DNA from: Cruorifilaria tuberocauda
Lineage: Eukaryota; Nematoda; Chromadorea; Rhabditida; Onchocercidae
Assembly (NCBI GenBank): GCA_013365365.1
Contig: JABVXU010000247.1
Coordinates: 1 to 64,000 of the forward strand
DNA length: 64,000 nucleotides
Direction of reading: 5' to 3'
The notes below the pieces were generated by a model. The model worked only from the letters and a program-made list of their open reading frames with translations. It was not told the DNA's origin and did no database searches. The position numbers and the translations under genes were made by a program. Shown one piece after another: positions 1 through 13,554 of the stretch (the stretch's first letter is position 1; every line of letters starts with the position of its first letter).

Positions 1-328
1 AATAATAGTAAAGTATTTGGAATGTGGTTGTAGTTAAATAATAAAAAAAAAAGTTTTGAAATTTTGTTAAAACTCTTAAGCCGTTGCCAAAGTTTGGGAA
101 GAAAAAAAATATAAAATTCTTGAAATTTGTAGAGAATTACAAACGATATAGCTATATGTATTAAGTTGACAAATATCAAATTCATTAAAAGATATCAATA
201 AAATAATTTCTAGAATAATAGAACAGTTATCATTTCAAACATTTTATAGACAGTAAGCTTAACAAATAAATAAAACAAAAGTACTGAGTATTAAACCGAC
301 AATGTACTATTTGACATACAAATATTAC
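1..328. other. AT-rich intron or non-coding sequence at left edge
   Basis: Nothing coding is visible. On the minus strand this lies directly 3' of a phase-0 donor at 328/327, so it is probably part of the next intron of the DIP2 gene. Confidence 0.5.
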
Positions 329-2563
329 TTGTTTCCTTCGATCCTGGAATAACTTGCGCACTGCAGCTCCATTTGATACAGCGGTTGTAATATCAGGAGG
401 TGGCGTAAAAGATGAAGCATCTGAAATTTCGAATTCAAAAATTCGATCTTTGTTGGAAAAAGACAAATGGAAACTTTTGCTGATATCAATTGTCATCAAA
501 ATAAAAAACAATTATGTATTAGAAAAACTTCTGCTCATCAAGAATTTTTCTTCTTTCACACATTTTACATCTAGTATGAAGGAAAATGCTGAGAACGAAA
601 GCTTCACCTGACTTTTGAGAGCCGTTGGTTAAACTTTTCTTCCGCTGTTCATTTAGTGACAATGTTGATGAAGTGCCCTTGCTGCGATCAGTGCTCCCAA
701 ACATGCTGTCATCCTCGGAACTGCTATCTATATAACAATTTTAATAAAGCAAATATGAAATCTTCAATGCGCTAATCAAAAGATAGCAAATTATAACTAT
801 GTGGAGTTACCGGTTCGATACTATTCGCATATTGTGCTGAAGACCTCAAGAACGTAATTTATAAATCAATAAAAGCTTTTTTCTGTGAATCTTCATGGTA
901 TAAAGAAGCCAATTAGAAAAAAAAACTGCATAAATACCAGACGCTCGATGTCTTTCATTTTTCATCTCGATACCACGTCGTTTTACGGGTGGTAGAATAT
1001 TCGGCTTTTCCTTTTTACCTTCAAAATTGGAGAAAAGTTATAAGATTTTGGAACAAACGCATTCTAACGCGCTTTATCTTCGCCCTTTTCTCTTTTAATT
1101 TTGAAAAAATTGTTACCTGCTATTAATACTATTAGTAGCAAATACAGAATTAGTGAAATAAAGCTTAATTCTTTACGATCCTTTTTTGCCTCTTTCTATT
1201 TCACAATCCTCTACAGCAATTTGCTTCACTTTTGTTTACTTTTTTATTAAAATTACAGAAAGAAAAGTGATCGAAATAAATGAGGACAAACCTTCAGAAT
1301 ATTCGGCCAAAGCTTGCTGCACTGCTTCAGCATGTATTTCTGAAACTTGTTTGTTGTTTGTAATTTGCCAATTAATAAAAGAAAGTGATTCAAAGACCTA
1401 AATAACATAATGAAGTTAAGCATGACTTCATGTAGGAATCATAAAATAACTTCCATCTTACTATCTATGAAAGAAAACCGGCTCGTTAACTCACTAGTCT
1501 ACCATCGACGGCCAGCAAATACCTATCAATCTACCAGGCCATGATCAATTCTAGTAACTGCAAGTAAGGTCAAAATAAATATACAAAACCAAAAAAACGA
1601 ACTGATATCTGAAACCAAATATTACTTAAAATCGTACTTGATGAATGAATCCTGTGTATAAAACACGACATCAAGTAACGCTAGTAATTTACCAGACAGT
1701 CTAATGCTAGCAAGATCAAAACATTTCGACGTAATCAGTTTTGCCTTACTACGCAAAAGCTAAAGAGTCATCAGTAATACTCTACTGTATGTGTTAGGTG
1801 GAAATAATAAATTTGTCATATATGATCAAAGAATACCAGAATGAAAACGTGATTCATCACGTGTAAGACGCCGTTGATGTTTTCTTTGCGCTCTCGTACT
1901 TGGACTTGTAGTGGCTTTATTGTCTGCAAGAAAAATTCACGCTTCTGGAATCATTAATAAATTTTAAAGTGACTTTTGTATATATTATTCTTACTTATAT
2001 TTTCTGTTTCATTTTCTAGTTAACATTTTCTAGCATATTCAGAACAACGATGCCATTGAAGAGATAAATTTCCGTTAGTAAACAAATCCTTCTTTTTTTT
2101 TCATCGCTTTAAAAAGGAAAAAAACATACCATCTTTTTTCATTCGTAAATAGGGTGCCAATAATAAGTGTCTTTTTTTGTCGTATCCTTTTTGTGTGATA
2201 TCGCCTAAAAAGAATTGTGATAGCAAAAATATCCTCAGCAAATCATCAATAATCGAACTAAACCATATACTAAACAAACTTGTTTAATCGCTGTCAATAT
2301 AAATCATATATAACATGATTCACGCATCACTTTATAGAGTATATTGTTGATTGTTTGCACGAAAATTTGTTTCAATCAACCGAAAAACTTCAATGATTAA
2401 GAAAGAAATGATAAAAAGTAGGCTCTATTAATTCAGATATTAATATTGGTATGTTTCACATAATTCTAAACAATCCACCTTCTGATAATTCTAAATCAAG
2501 CTGAGCAAGGTGTTCACGCACATCAGATGGAAGGCTCGACACATCAATAGCTTCGACCATCAT
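329..2563 (-). CDS. dip-2: DIP2 (disco-interacting protein 2) orthologue, N-terminal exons, partial
   Basis: Six minus-strand coding exons join in frame: 2563-2479, 2204-2130, 1923-1861, 1018-938, 727-608 and 420-329 (172 codons). The gene then leaves the window. Residues about 9-60 match the DMAP1-binding domain that opens DIP2 proteins, with LPSDVREHLAQLDLELSEG followed by DITQKGYDKKR. After it comes a basic, Ser-rich linker containing an SSSEDDS acidic patch. The start is fixed by two adjacent ATGs (2563 and 2560) with an in-frame TAG upstream. A splice acceptor at 2603-2602 suggests a spliced or trans-spliced 5' leader. The family carries two adenylate-forming-like domains after this region, in a protein of roughly 1,500 residues. 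It has been linked to neuron shape and lipid metabolism, but its exact reaction is not settled. The identification is firm; the exact exon ends are inferred from splice consensus. Confidence 0.93.
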
Positions 2564-2600
2564 GATAATGTGACAGTCCTAAAGATACCAGCGTCCTCCG

Positions 2601-2603
2601 CCT
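2601..2603 (-). promoter_or_regulatory. Splice or trans-splice acceptor for the DIP2 5' leader
   Basis: The minus strand reads TATTGCAG followed by a GC-rich leader of about 38 nt before the first ATG. In nematodes such a site may take a spliced leader or join an upstream 5' UTR exon. The sequence alone does not say which. Confidence 0.5.
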
Positions 2604-5600
2604 GCAATACTATTAAATGCTTAGAGATGAGAAATTAGGCAAGAAAAAGAAACAAAAACGATAATATGATAAATCGCGAATGTTTAACTAAAATCTAAAT
2701 TCAGAGATCGTAAACTATACATGCAAAAGCAACAGTATATGAAAAATAATAATCTAAGGGAACAGAAATCTTAAGCGCATAAGTTTTGGACAACTTTGAG
2801 GTAACAATTTTCCTTATTTATCAGGTGAAAATTTAAACTTACGACGAAATTCGAACATTCCCTAAATTACAACTTGAATGAGATAAAAGACTAAAACAAT
2901 ATTTCTGAGTCAAATTTGAAAATTCATTAAAATGATTCATATCTAAAATTACCTTCTATTTAAAAGTGTATATAACACATATTTGGAGCATAACTAGCTA
3001 CAACAAAAGCTTAAAAAGGTTCGTGAAGACAATGATAAAGGAAATGAAGGAAAGAAAAGATTGAGAAGCTTTACTTGTTTTCTTTCTCTAAATTTATGAC
3101 GACTTAAAGTGTTATGAGTCACAATAATATAAGTAAATTTTTAGATATGACATGATTACTAATATTAATATGACTATTTTTATTAATATGACTGAAATGA
3201 TTATTAATATGACATAAGGAATGAGATCGTTCACTACACTTATAAACGTTTAAATTGATTTGAAATGAAAAAAAAGGAAATGAAGCAGTCTGAAATTTAA
3301 ATCATACTTTCATAAATTAAAAAGAGAAAAATTTAACTTTAATATTCAGACGGGATAAATCCTTGTTTTCTTTCATTAAGTTATTCATTCTCTTTGAAAG
3401 AAAAGAAAGACAAAGGCGAAATTCTAAAATATATTATTGCAAATGTTTACATAATCTATAATAACTTTAGGTAATTTTCCATTCCTCCAAATTATTTCAT
3501 GCTGATTTCGGAACATAAGTTATTACAATTTATTACACTGCACACATCAGACATTAATAGACAACACAGATAAGACGATTACCATATTCAGTTTAAAAAG
3601 ATTCTTAATTTCTCCTTGAATATAATACAGACATGAAAAAACAGATTAGTACACTATAGCTAATTTCATTACAAAGATTCATTGGAGAAATACAAGAGAT
3701 TCAATGAAGTATAAAACTTCATCAAATGCCCGTCTTCCTTTTTGCCCGCCATGAAATAAACAAAAAAAAATTGATCGATGAAAATTCAGAAAAAGAATCA
3801 AAAAAACTAAACGAAATAAATATAACATGAGATCTTTACATTTTTTAAATTAACCGTAATATTCGAATATGTGTGTCCACGTTTAAGTAATAAATGGAAA
3901 TAAAAAATGAAAAATTAAAAGAACTACCTCACATAAAAGAATCAAAAGTGAAATAAAAATACCTGATAATTCATCGTCTCAATTCAATTCTAAAAAATTT
4001 TTTAAGTTATATTCAGATTGAAAATCATTTCGATTGTTCACAATATACTAAATTAGAATATTTCAGAAGTTTCATAATTTTCGAATTAACATACTGTTCG
4101 ATGTCGAAATTCCAACATTGGTATTACTTTCGATAATTTTAAATAGTCGATCAAAGTATGATGCGAGTTCAAGATTAATGAATAATTTGCAATAATATCA
4201 CTTCAACAACAAGATTACGATAGTTATATACAACCAAGAATGGCGAACCTGCAAGTATCATCAGCATCATTATGATAAGCATAAAAGACGAGTAATTGAT
4301 TTATATATAAGCTTCATGAAAAGCACTTAGTAACCGATGTTCGAATATGTAAGATAAAAAACTCGTTATCATTATCACTAAAATTCGCTGATTAATAGAA
4401 AATGGAAAAAACGAATCTCTCAAAACAATAAATACAAATGCGTATTTTTTGGAATACGTATATATATATATCTGTGCTTATAAACTCCAATAGTCATTAT
4501 TTTAAAAAAAACATATAAATACTAGGCTATAGAATTCTGCACTCCATTCCTGATAGCACAGCATATATGCATTAATCAGGACTAAAAATGGAAAATACAT
4601 TTGTATTCATCATTTTAGAATACAATATTACAGATGATTACGATAATTCCATTAAAAAATGTAAAATTTTCTTTTATAAAATAAAACTACAAAAATAAAA
4701 AGGTCACTAACCAATACATTGCATTAATATTCAATTTATCTACCGGTCCATCCAACTTTCTTTCCTTGTGAACAAATAGATTTACTCTTCAAACCTGTTC
4801 AAATATTTTGAAATTAACAAACTTCCGATTCTTTTTATCTTTTCTTTACTCTTTTTCCACCGCACTGAAACAGATACAATTAAACTTCGGATTGATAGTT
4901 TATCAATTAACATCTTGTCACTTTTCTATTTTCGTCCATCACATTTTTTTCGAAAATTGTGTCCAGCATTATAATATGTGCGATACAGAACTTTCTACGT
5001 CAATCCTTGTATCACTTGTTGGTGTTAAGTAAAAATGTTTAAATAAATATAGAAAAAACTGAAAGGCGAAAAAGTGATACCTTGCGTAGATTAAAAATAT
5101 TAAATTTGGGAATGAAAATGCCTTCGTCGATAAACCATATTTAAGTTAGGAATAAAATAAAACTTAACTGGTGCATGCGTAATATGAATAACAGTAACAG
5201 AAGCGGTAAGTTCTACAACTAAGTAAGGTTGTTATTTGCTATCAAGTTATCCATTAACAACACGCAATTCACTTCCATGCGGCACACATGCGCACCCTCC
5301 ACGTAATACGTAAACTTATGCGTGAGTCACAAAACTTATAAAGTGGTTACGGGTCAAATCGCGAAAAAGGAGGAGGGGACGTGAAAATGTAAGTGGCGGT
5401 AGCGTGCGCACGATAAGAAAATTGGGAAAAAACAGCAGGTAGTTTCTGGGGAAAATGGAGAAAAGGCGAGAGAGACTGAAGTTTCATTTAAATAATCGAT
5501 TAGTCATTTGGAATCTCGAAATGATTCATTAACCAAATGTACAGGAATGGATGGAACATCGGAAATCGAGAAATGGAAATCACAGACTGAAATATTTGAC

Positions 5601-6988
5601 TAACCTGCTCTCCTGAGCAAAACAATTAAAAGGAAAGTTTGACTTTTCATTCGCGAAACTTCATCGGATCAGTAATGGAAACGGAGCAAATTAGTGAGAC
5701 CAAAGATCGAAATATTTCTTGAAAGAAAACCACAAGATAAGGAAGGAGAATTCTATCCATCTCTTGAACTAAATGGAATAATTAATAACTTGTAAAGAGA
5801 AGGGTGGAAAGATTAAAGTTTAGAGAGGAACTTTATGATATTGTAGGGAATTAGGATGAGAAGAATGGACAGATGGATGGTTGGTTGATTCATAGCGGTC
5901 ACTCTTTCTCCTCTCTTTCCTTCCTCTCTTGCATCCTGAGATTTCCTGATTATCTCTGCTTCTTGTCCTGAAATATCCCGGCTATTTCCATTTCTCAGTT
6001 CACTGATTCTATCTCTAAACTTCCAATGTGTGTTGTACATAACAGTATTAAATGTATCAATGATCGATGAAATTTTCTGCTGATTGAAATTTTTCCGGTG
6101 AAAGACTGGAACCACTAGAAGGGAAAAGAGAGGAATAAAAGGAGTAGAGCCTTCAGGGCACAGAAGGAAGGGAATGAAAAGAGAAATATTTATTTCTTCG
6201 TTTAACTGTATCTAAAGATCGGAAACCAAATATGAAATTATTCGAGCAAAGTAATTTTATCCAATCAAAGTAAAAACAACGATCAAATTAACGTAAGATG
6301 CTAATGGTTGTTAATCGAACTAGCACTTCCTGCGGAAATCGACCATTTCAGGATACAGAAAGGAACGAAATGGAATTTTTCCCGCGATATAACGTCAGTT
6401 TGAAATTTTGAGAAATCAAAATTTAAATTAAGAATTAACTGATACACTGACACACTGTCTACTGAAATGATTGTATTATATTGGAGAACCAAAAGAGTAT
6501 GAAATGGTGCAATACATTACTAAAGATCATTCATTAATTAATAAATACTAATTTATTCATGATAATTGCAAAAATGAAAAACTAGCGATTATCACTTACT
6601 ATTATCATCATCGATAGCAACGATTGTCGTTATCATTACGCAATCGTTTGAATCAGTTATCATTGATACAATTAGTAACTATTTTCTTCTAATCATCTAG
6701 CTTGTTATTAAGGAATATCAGTAATAATCGTCGTGCGTATTACTCGTACTTGATCAAATACATTAACAGCTAATCAAATTTCACTAGTCAAATACAATTA
6801 ATCACTATTTTAGATTATGTATTGCATAGTAACATAAACTGACATAATATAAAATCGGTTTGGCTCGAAGAATTCATTCAGCAAATTATCCTTATTACTT
6901 ATCGATTTTGCCGATTTATGGTAATTTATGCCTTTTTCATCATTCTCAGCTATGAACTGTCGCATCTTCACTTCTCTCTTCTCACCTA

Positions 6989-7066
6989 CCATTACCGCCC
7001 CGCTCTATCACCTCCCATCACCGCCCCGCTATTCCATCTCCCATCACCGCCCCGCTATTCCATCTC
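6989..7066 (+). repeat. 26-bp tandem repeat, three units
   Basis: Units lie at 6989-7014, 7015-7040 and 7041-7066. The last two are identical and begin CCATCACCGCCCCGCTATTC; the first is diverged. The array is clearly richer in C and G than its surroundings and lies inside a short open frame that has no other coding signs. Confidence 0.85.
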
Positions 7067-7325
7067 CCCTTCCTGCCAGCAAATTTCTCTTCCTTAATAA
7101 TCATAAACAATTTAGAGTTGTTCACACTGAGTGACGCAAATTAGCTGATTAGCAAGCATATATGACAGCAACTATACCGAATTTTACAATTGTATATAAG
7201 AATTCATTCAGAGAATACACTCAACAGAAGAATTCTAGCCATTAAACAAAGAAATTAAGAATGAAAAGTCCTTACTAATTTTTTTACGATATGGTAAATT
7301 ACAGCATAATGAGCGTTATAAAATA

Positions 7326-7352
7326 ATTATTAATAATAATAATAATAATAAT
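7326..7352 (+). repeat. (AAT)n microsatellite
   Basis: A short run of TAA/AAT triplets in intergenic DNA. Similar short triplet runs appear near 8,930 and 48,430. Confidence 0.8.
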
Positions 7353-10300
7353 GAAAATGATAATAATAGTAAATGTTTTTTGTTGATTGATTTTGTTCTT
7401 CCCACTTTTAAGATAAGCAAAATTTCACCCAAAAAGGTGGAAAATCAAAAAAATGCTTTAAACTTCCCAGTAACTTCAGATTTGTCTTATATTACAAATA
7501 TATTTTTGTGGAGCAGAGAAGCTAAATTCACTGTTTTTCAAATTAGAAACAAAATTTGACGGAACAATTTTCCTACTTTTTATCTACCAGTTCATTCGTA
7601 GAATTCAGTAATCTGACGAGTCGTATCGTGAAAATAAAATGACTTTAAAATCTTTAATTCATCACAAAATCATTGGAATTGATATGAGTCCACACTGAAT
7701 GTTTTCATTTATTAATAATAGAGATATTTAACCATTCAATGTGTGTATTTTCTTGTCTACTCGTATATGTATTACGTCCGTACGTGTTCATACGTGTTCG
7801 TGCATGAACGAGAATTGGTGCGTGTTTATTTGTATTTACCTTATAGTTCAATTATCTCAATTAAAAAATGTGTATGTTTACGTGAAAGGAAAACATCGAT
7901 GCAAAATATGAGGTCAATAAACAAGAAACTGAGCTGATTTCATTATTATCATGCAAGTAAGCTAGATGAAGAAAATAGACGCATCCACTAAGCTAGAAGT
8001 CCTCCGATCATTTGATCGGATAATCTTGCATTAGCCAGTAAATGAATAAAATTGAATGAGTTAAAATTAATGAATTCAAATTTAAGCTAAAACTCAACTC
8101 ATAGCAATAATGGAAATAATACAAAAAAGTAAAAAGAAAACGCTTGCATACTCTCATCGGTCAATTATTTCCCTATTCCTGTAATGACACCGGTGTTATT
8201 CCACTCTTTTTAAAAGAAGAATTGGAAGTACTGGAGAACTCATTCGAAGAGGAGTTTCAATGTACCCTTTTTGTTCTCTCAATCTTTTCTCGCAGTCCCT
8301 TGGATGTGCAGTTCGGAAAATGAATCAAATACGATGAATAAGGATGATGGAATTGTTTAGCCTGTTATATCATTTTTCATTTCATCCTTTGCATTTATTT
8401 CATTGTTTTTGAAACAAATTACCGAAACAATAAAATAATTAAATTGCAAGCACAATAAAAAGGATATTTGGTTTTTTTACAACTCATACCATTCTCAGTT
8501 TTATAAATGAAAATGGAGAAAAATTGAAGTAATTACAAATATGTTATGTGAACTTTGATGTCTTCTTGCAAATTTCAGATTTGAATTTGAATTTTGACAC
8601 CTGCATTCTCTGCTAATTTTATTTCTTTCAATTTGCTTTTCCTGGAGATTTTTTATTCATTTGATAAAATCTTGCTGATTTTCGGCAATTAGCAAAAGGA
8701 AATAATGGGAAATTTTATGCATAATGCATATATCTAACCAAACGTGATCCAAACGAATTTACCAATCAAATCGAAAATGTTCATACAATACAACTTCATC
8801 AATTTTTCCATCAAAGATAATTTTCAAAAATTACCAGTCGTACTCAAACGAAACCAAACTGGTTGATTTAAGGAAGAAAAAGTAATTGTACATCGAATTA
8901 ATATATCATTGCCATTATGATATAATTATTATCATTATCATTATTACTCCATTATCATTTCACTCCAATCATTTAGAAAATCACTTAACTAACTTCACCG
9001 TCAAGATAGGCAGTTTTGAAATTATGATGGAGAGATCGGTTGCAGACCATTGTATTCAGGGCTTCCTTTCAGATACCGTGACTACCTCTAGTCTCATTTC
9101 AATTCAATTCATCATTATTTCTCTAATTAATCAATTAATTAATGACTATTCAATTTAAATTTTCACAATACATAATAGCGATGTGCCAAAAACAATCCTT
9201 TAAATATCGACTTCAGCAAAAAGTTGGAGTAAGAAAACGTTTGCATTTTAATTTTTGTATAATTCCAAAAGTATTTCGTAAAAGTACAACTTTCACAATG
9301 CACATAAATAAGTATATATAAGATTGGTTATTTCAAGCCTTCGTTTTAGGCAGAGACAGATATTTGTCGAGAATGGACATTGCAAGTTGTTATATTTAAA
9401 ATGGATGTTGATAAGTTAAGAGCAGTTTCAGAGTGTATATCTGTTACTTATGAAAAGCAACAATGATTGTTTTATTCCTAGCAATTATAAATAGTAGTCC
9501 GATGATTTTCTTAGTATTTGACCATTGAGATCAGCAATATTCGAAAAAAATCCTTAAACAATAAAAAATCGGATTATCTTTCTTACTTTAATAATAACAA
9601 CTCACATAAAAATTAACCGGAAAATAAGAAATAACTGAACTATTTTGGTAAACGAATACTTACCTGAACTGAATTCTGGAAATTTGAATAATGCTGAAAT
9701 CAGTTATCATATAGAAAGAAAAAAGATTATCAGATTATTTTTTCGCTTTTTTATGATCATCTTTTTGAACAAGTTCATACCAACAAACTCTATCCATACT
9801 ATATTATTTGGATTATCCAAAACAAAGGTCATGGCGATCACTTAGATGTTTTGAAGCAAAGATCACTTGATCATTTGAGTGAACTGAAATAATGAATTAA
9901 GAAAGAAGAATATTTTGCATGGATAAAATAATCGAATTAAAATAAGACTTTCTTTTTCAAGGATATCAATCTTTCCTATATCATTCATTCATTTCAACAG
10001 CCGAATAAATTGAGTAAATGAATAATAGGTATTAACAATATAAGGAATAATTCAGAGATTTCACAATTAGCCATTCCTTTCCATTAAGAATTAATTTCCA
10101 AATTTTTTTTCTTTGAGCCATGCAAATTTCTGCAATAATAGAAATAATTGATTTCGTGACATTTCAAACATTAAATCGTACAAATTTCATCTGACTCAAA
10201 GTTAACTAATCCAATAAAAAAAATGAAATTCGAAAAAGTAGGTATAATAGATGGAATGATATGATTGCATTGATAAACAAATTGGCAAATAGGCCAATCA

Positions 10301-13300
10301 TATCAAATTATTCGACAACCCTTCCAATCATTCCAATAATTTGGGATAAATAAGCGAACAGGTGACTAATTGTTATAACAACTGATGAAATTTTATCTAA
10401 CTGATATTAATAACTATTAGGAGAAATTAATCTCTGAAAAATATAGACTTAATCCTCGATGGATATCGTGTTCATCAATTTGGTGTGTTTTCTTGCTGAC
10501 GAGAAGAGAGATATAAGAGGGAAAGTGAAAAAGATTAACATTTAATTATGGAAATTTTAAAACAGAAGGTAACTTACTTTCCAGTTTTATGAATATAATA
10601 AATTAGATAAAATTCAGTAGCAGCGGAAACTTTATTCAAATATAAGATTAAACTAGATTAAGATATATTGATCAATACACTATACTGTATTTATCATGTA
10701 CAAATCAATGAGGTAAAAATCAATTCAATTTAAAATGATATTAATGGATAAAGAATATTATAAGATGCATAGTGAAAGATTATTTCTTATAGATATTACT
10801 TTCTTTGTATATTACTTTCTTAAATATGTTACTTTCTTTCATCATTTTATAACTATAAATAAATGAATACATGAATAATTACATAATTAATTAGTTGGAA
10901 TCTGACTATTTAATATTAATTATAATGATAAATCCGATCATCTTAATTTTGTTTTAATGATTAAGACAGAAAAAAAGAGATATTTTCATCACAAGTATCA
11001 CAGAATAAGTCATTTCTTACACAAACCGGAAATAAGATGATTAGTCGAACCATTCGCTTTAAATGAATGATCTCAAATTTAAAACGAGAAGTGCCAGATG
11101 AAGCAGCCATTCAAAATCGATACTTTTGTGATAAGACGAAGAAAAGCAAAGTTTCATGCTATCAGTCCTTCGGAAATTTCTGTACTTGTTAGACCATTAA
11201 TATCAAGTGATTTTAATATCAAAATGTCATTATTTAGAGCTTCCGAAATCGGTTCCATTCAAATTTCACCAGCAAATAAAAGGAATTTTGTGATAAAGAT
11301 AAATATATATTATAATCATAAAAAATGTTACTTACCCTTTTAAAATGATCCCAAAAGTGATAATGCTACTAATACAATGATGCCTTGAAAAACCATATTA
11401 TCAGCATGAATAACTGGATAAAATGAACCTTGAAAGATCAGAATTATCAACATCTCACCTCTTTTCCTGATATCATATCAACAGTGCAATTAATCATTGT
11501 TTGGGACATCGATAGCCTCTGTTCATTACAAATTAAACGATCGCTTAAAATGCTTGTGGTGGCTAAGTGAATTTGCATTAAATATAAATCTTTGAATTGC
11601 GATTTTCTTCTGAAATCTTTTTTCATCGATTCAAAAGATAACACTTAAACAAATGGAATAATAATCTTCAGTTGTGACGTGGCCCCTGTCATTAATTTCA
11701 CTTGAAGAGGCAATATTTTGGTGAAAACATTTCTGATCGAATAAACTAATTTTATATGCTTTTTGTCATCGTACAATTCTGCATTAGAATGCATTACATC
11801 TAAAATTCACTAGTTTCAATAATTTAATTTCAAACAGAAAATTATATAACAGAGATTATATTGCTGATATGATTGTATGGTAACATTTATCCCAAAAATT
11901 GCTCTTAACGTAAGAAACTGCATTGTTTTAATTAGATTTTGCTGCAACTCATTACAAATTCATCAAGGTGTTTCTTTTTTAATTCTTTTCACTAATTTCT
12001 TTGAACAAATTTTTTTAATTGGCCAAGAAAGTGGAAAAAGCCATTCATTTGTTCTTTACAGCAAATCGTAACAGTAGTTGTTAATAATAGTATAATAGTA
12101 GTAAATAATAATAATGTAATGAAAACAATACTTTTTAACCTTTAAATTTTGAGGTGTACTCAATTTCAACAGTTCACTTTAAAAGATTAATATCAAAGCA
12201 ATTTAATTTGAAAGAAAAGCAAACTTCAAGCGAAGGAAATATGTTTGTTTATTTAATTCATTTCCTTTCTGAAATAAAAGCTTAAAATTGGAGTCCTAAT
12301 TTTAATCCTTGAATTGCGATTTCGATTCACAGTAAAGAATTGCAAAATGGAAGAAAAAATATTCTAAAATTTAGAAAAAGAAGTAACTGAAGAGATAAGA
12401 GAGACAATACGAAAGTATGGAATGAATCTCGACGATATTACTAATTTTATTGTCCAGCAAATTTTTTATCAGAAATTTCCATAAATTCCTTCTTTTCTGA
12501 ACAAACAATAAGGTGATTGATTGGCAATCGTTATTTCAGCTAAATCAAATCTTCATTGTAATTTGCATTTTGAAATTCTTTATTTTCAAACCTCTACCAT
12601 GCTATAATAGATCTTAAAATTTCCTTTGACAAATTAATTTGTTAAAAAAATTTTCAGTTCGAGAATGATGGAAGAATATGGGAAGATAGGAAAAGAGAAA
12701 AGCCTTATTAATATCAATGAATGAAAGAAGACTGACAGTTCAGAATTTGCTGATAAATGATTAGAGAATGATGGTGTTAATAGAAGTGAATTGTAATCAG
12801 TAATGAAATTTGATGATAAAAACCTAATGATGATTTAAATTTGATATTAAATATTTTACAAAAGAAGAAAAATAAAGTTCTTTCTTGTTCAGAAAAATGA
12901 TAAAACTTCCAAAATTATCACTCGATCTACTGATTTTATGAAATTTCCATCTTTATCTTCACTTCAATTTATTCTTTTTTCATCTTTAGTGTATGTAAGT
13001 TATATATATTTTTATGTGTTGCCGTGTAAATAAAACTTGAAAATAAGGTTTTTCCTTTTACTGCATTTCATAATTAAGAAGTAAAGGGATAAAATGAAAT
13101 AAAATTAAAAATTCATATCTCACAAAAAGATCAGAATTCGAATTTTGTTTTTTACACATACTTCGCTATTTCTGTTGTCATAGACAAATATTACTCTGTA
13201 ATCAGTTAATGTAATTTATTCTTTATTCTTTCCAATTTTTTGGGTTCGGTATAGCATTGAACTAACAGTTTAACATTTGCCCAATTCGATTTCTCATAAT

Positions 13301-13309
13301 TTCTTTAAA

Positions 13310-13340
13310 AACTTTCTTAGCAACTTTTGCTAAGAAAGTT
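13310..13340 (-). other. Perfect 13-bp hairpin downstream of the zinc-finger gene
   Basis: AACTTTCTTAGCA at 13310-13322 is the exact reverse complement of 13328-13340, leaving a five-base loop. It lies about 215 bp beyond the stop of the minus-strand zinc-finger gene, so it could fold in that gene's 3' UTR or just past its end. No U-run or histone-type loop is seen. Confidence 0.7.
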
Positions 13341-13554
13341 GAACAAACTGCTAAGCTCGTCGGACGGAAAGCAGAAAACGTTGTGAAATTTTTCATCATG
13401 AAATTTAGCAAATAACTATTAACATATTCAGTGAAAGTGTTGTCTTTCTATTTGCTCATTTTTGAAAAGTTGTTTTCCAAAATTCCATCCGACGTTGCAC
13501 ACTGTTGCACATTTACATATAAAACTGATCGAACTACCAGAGAGGAAATCGATC

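Larger units (their letters stand above)
2604..13309. other. Long gene-poor interval
   Basis: About 10.7 kb of AT-rich DNA. The open frames here are short (under about 100 codons), have no recognisable domain, and are not flanked by a coherent set of in-phase splice sites. The interval holds small repeats, described separately, and is probably the upstream region of dip-2 together with the downstream flank of the zinc-finger gene. Confidence 0.55.

Noticed and set aside
5813..6115. 100-codon minus-strand frame
   Set aside because: No domain, signal peptide or splice partners; composition fits chance openness.
11098..11343. 81-codon plus-strand frame
   Set aside because: Somewhat protein-like, but nothing recognisable and no coherent neighbouring exons.
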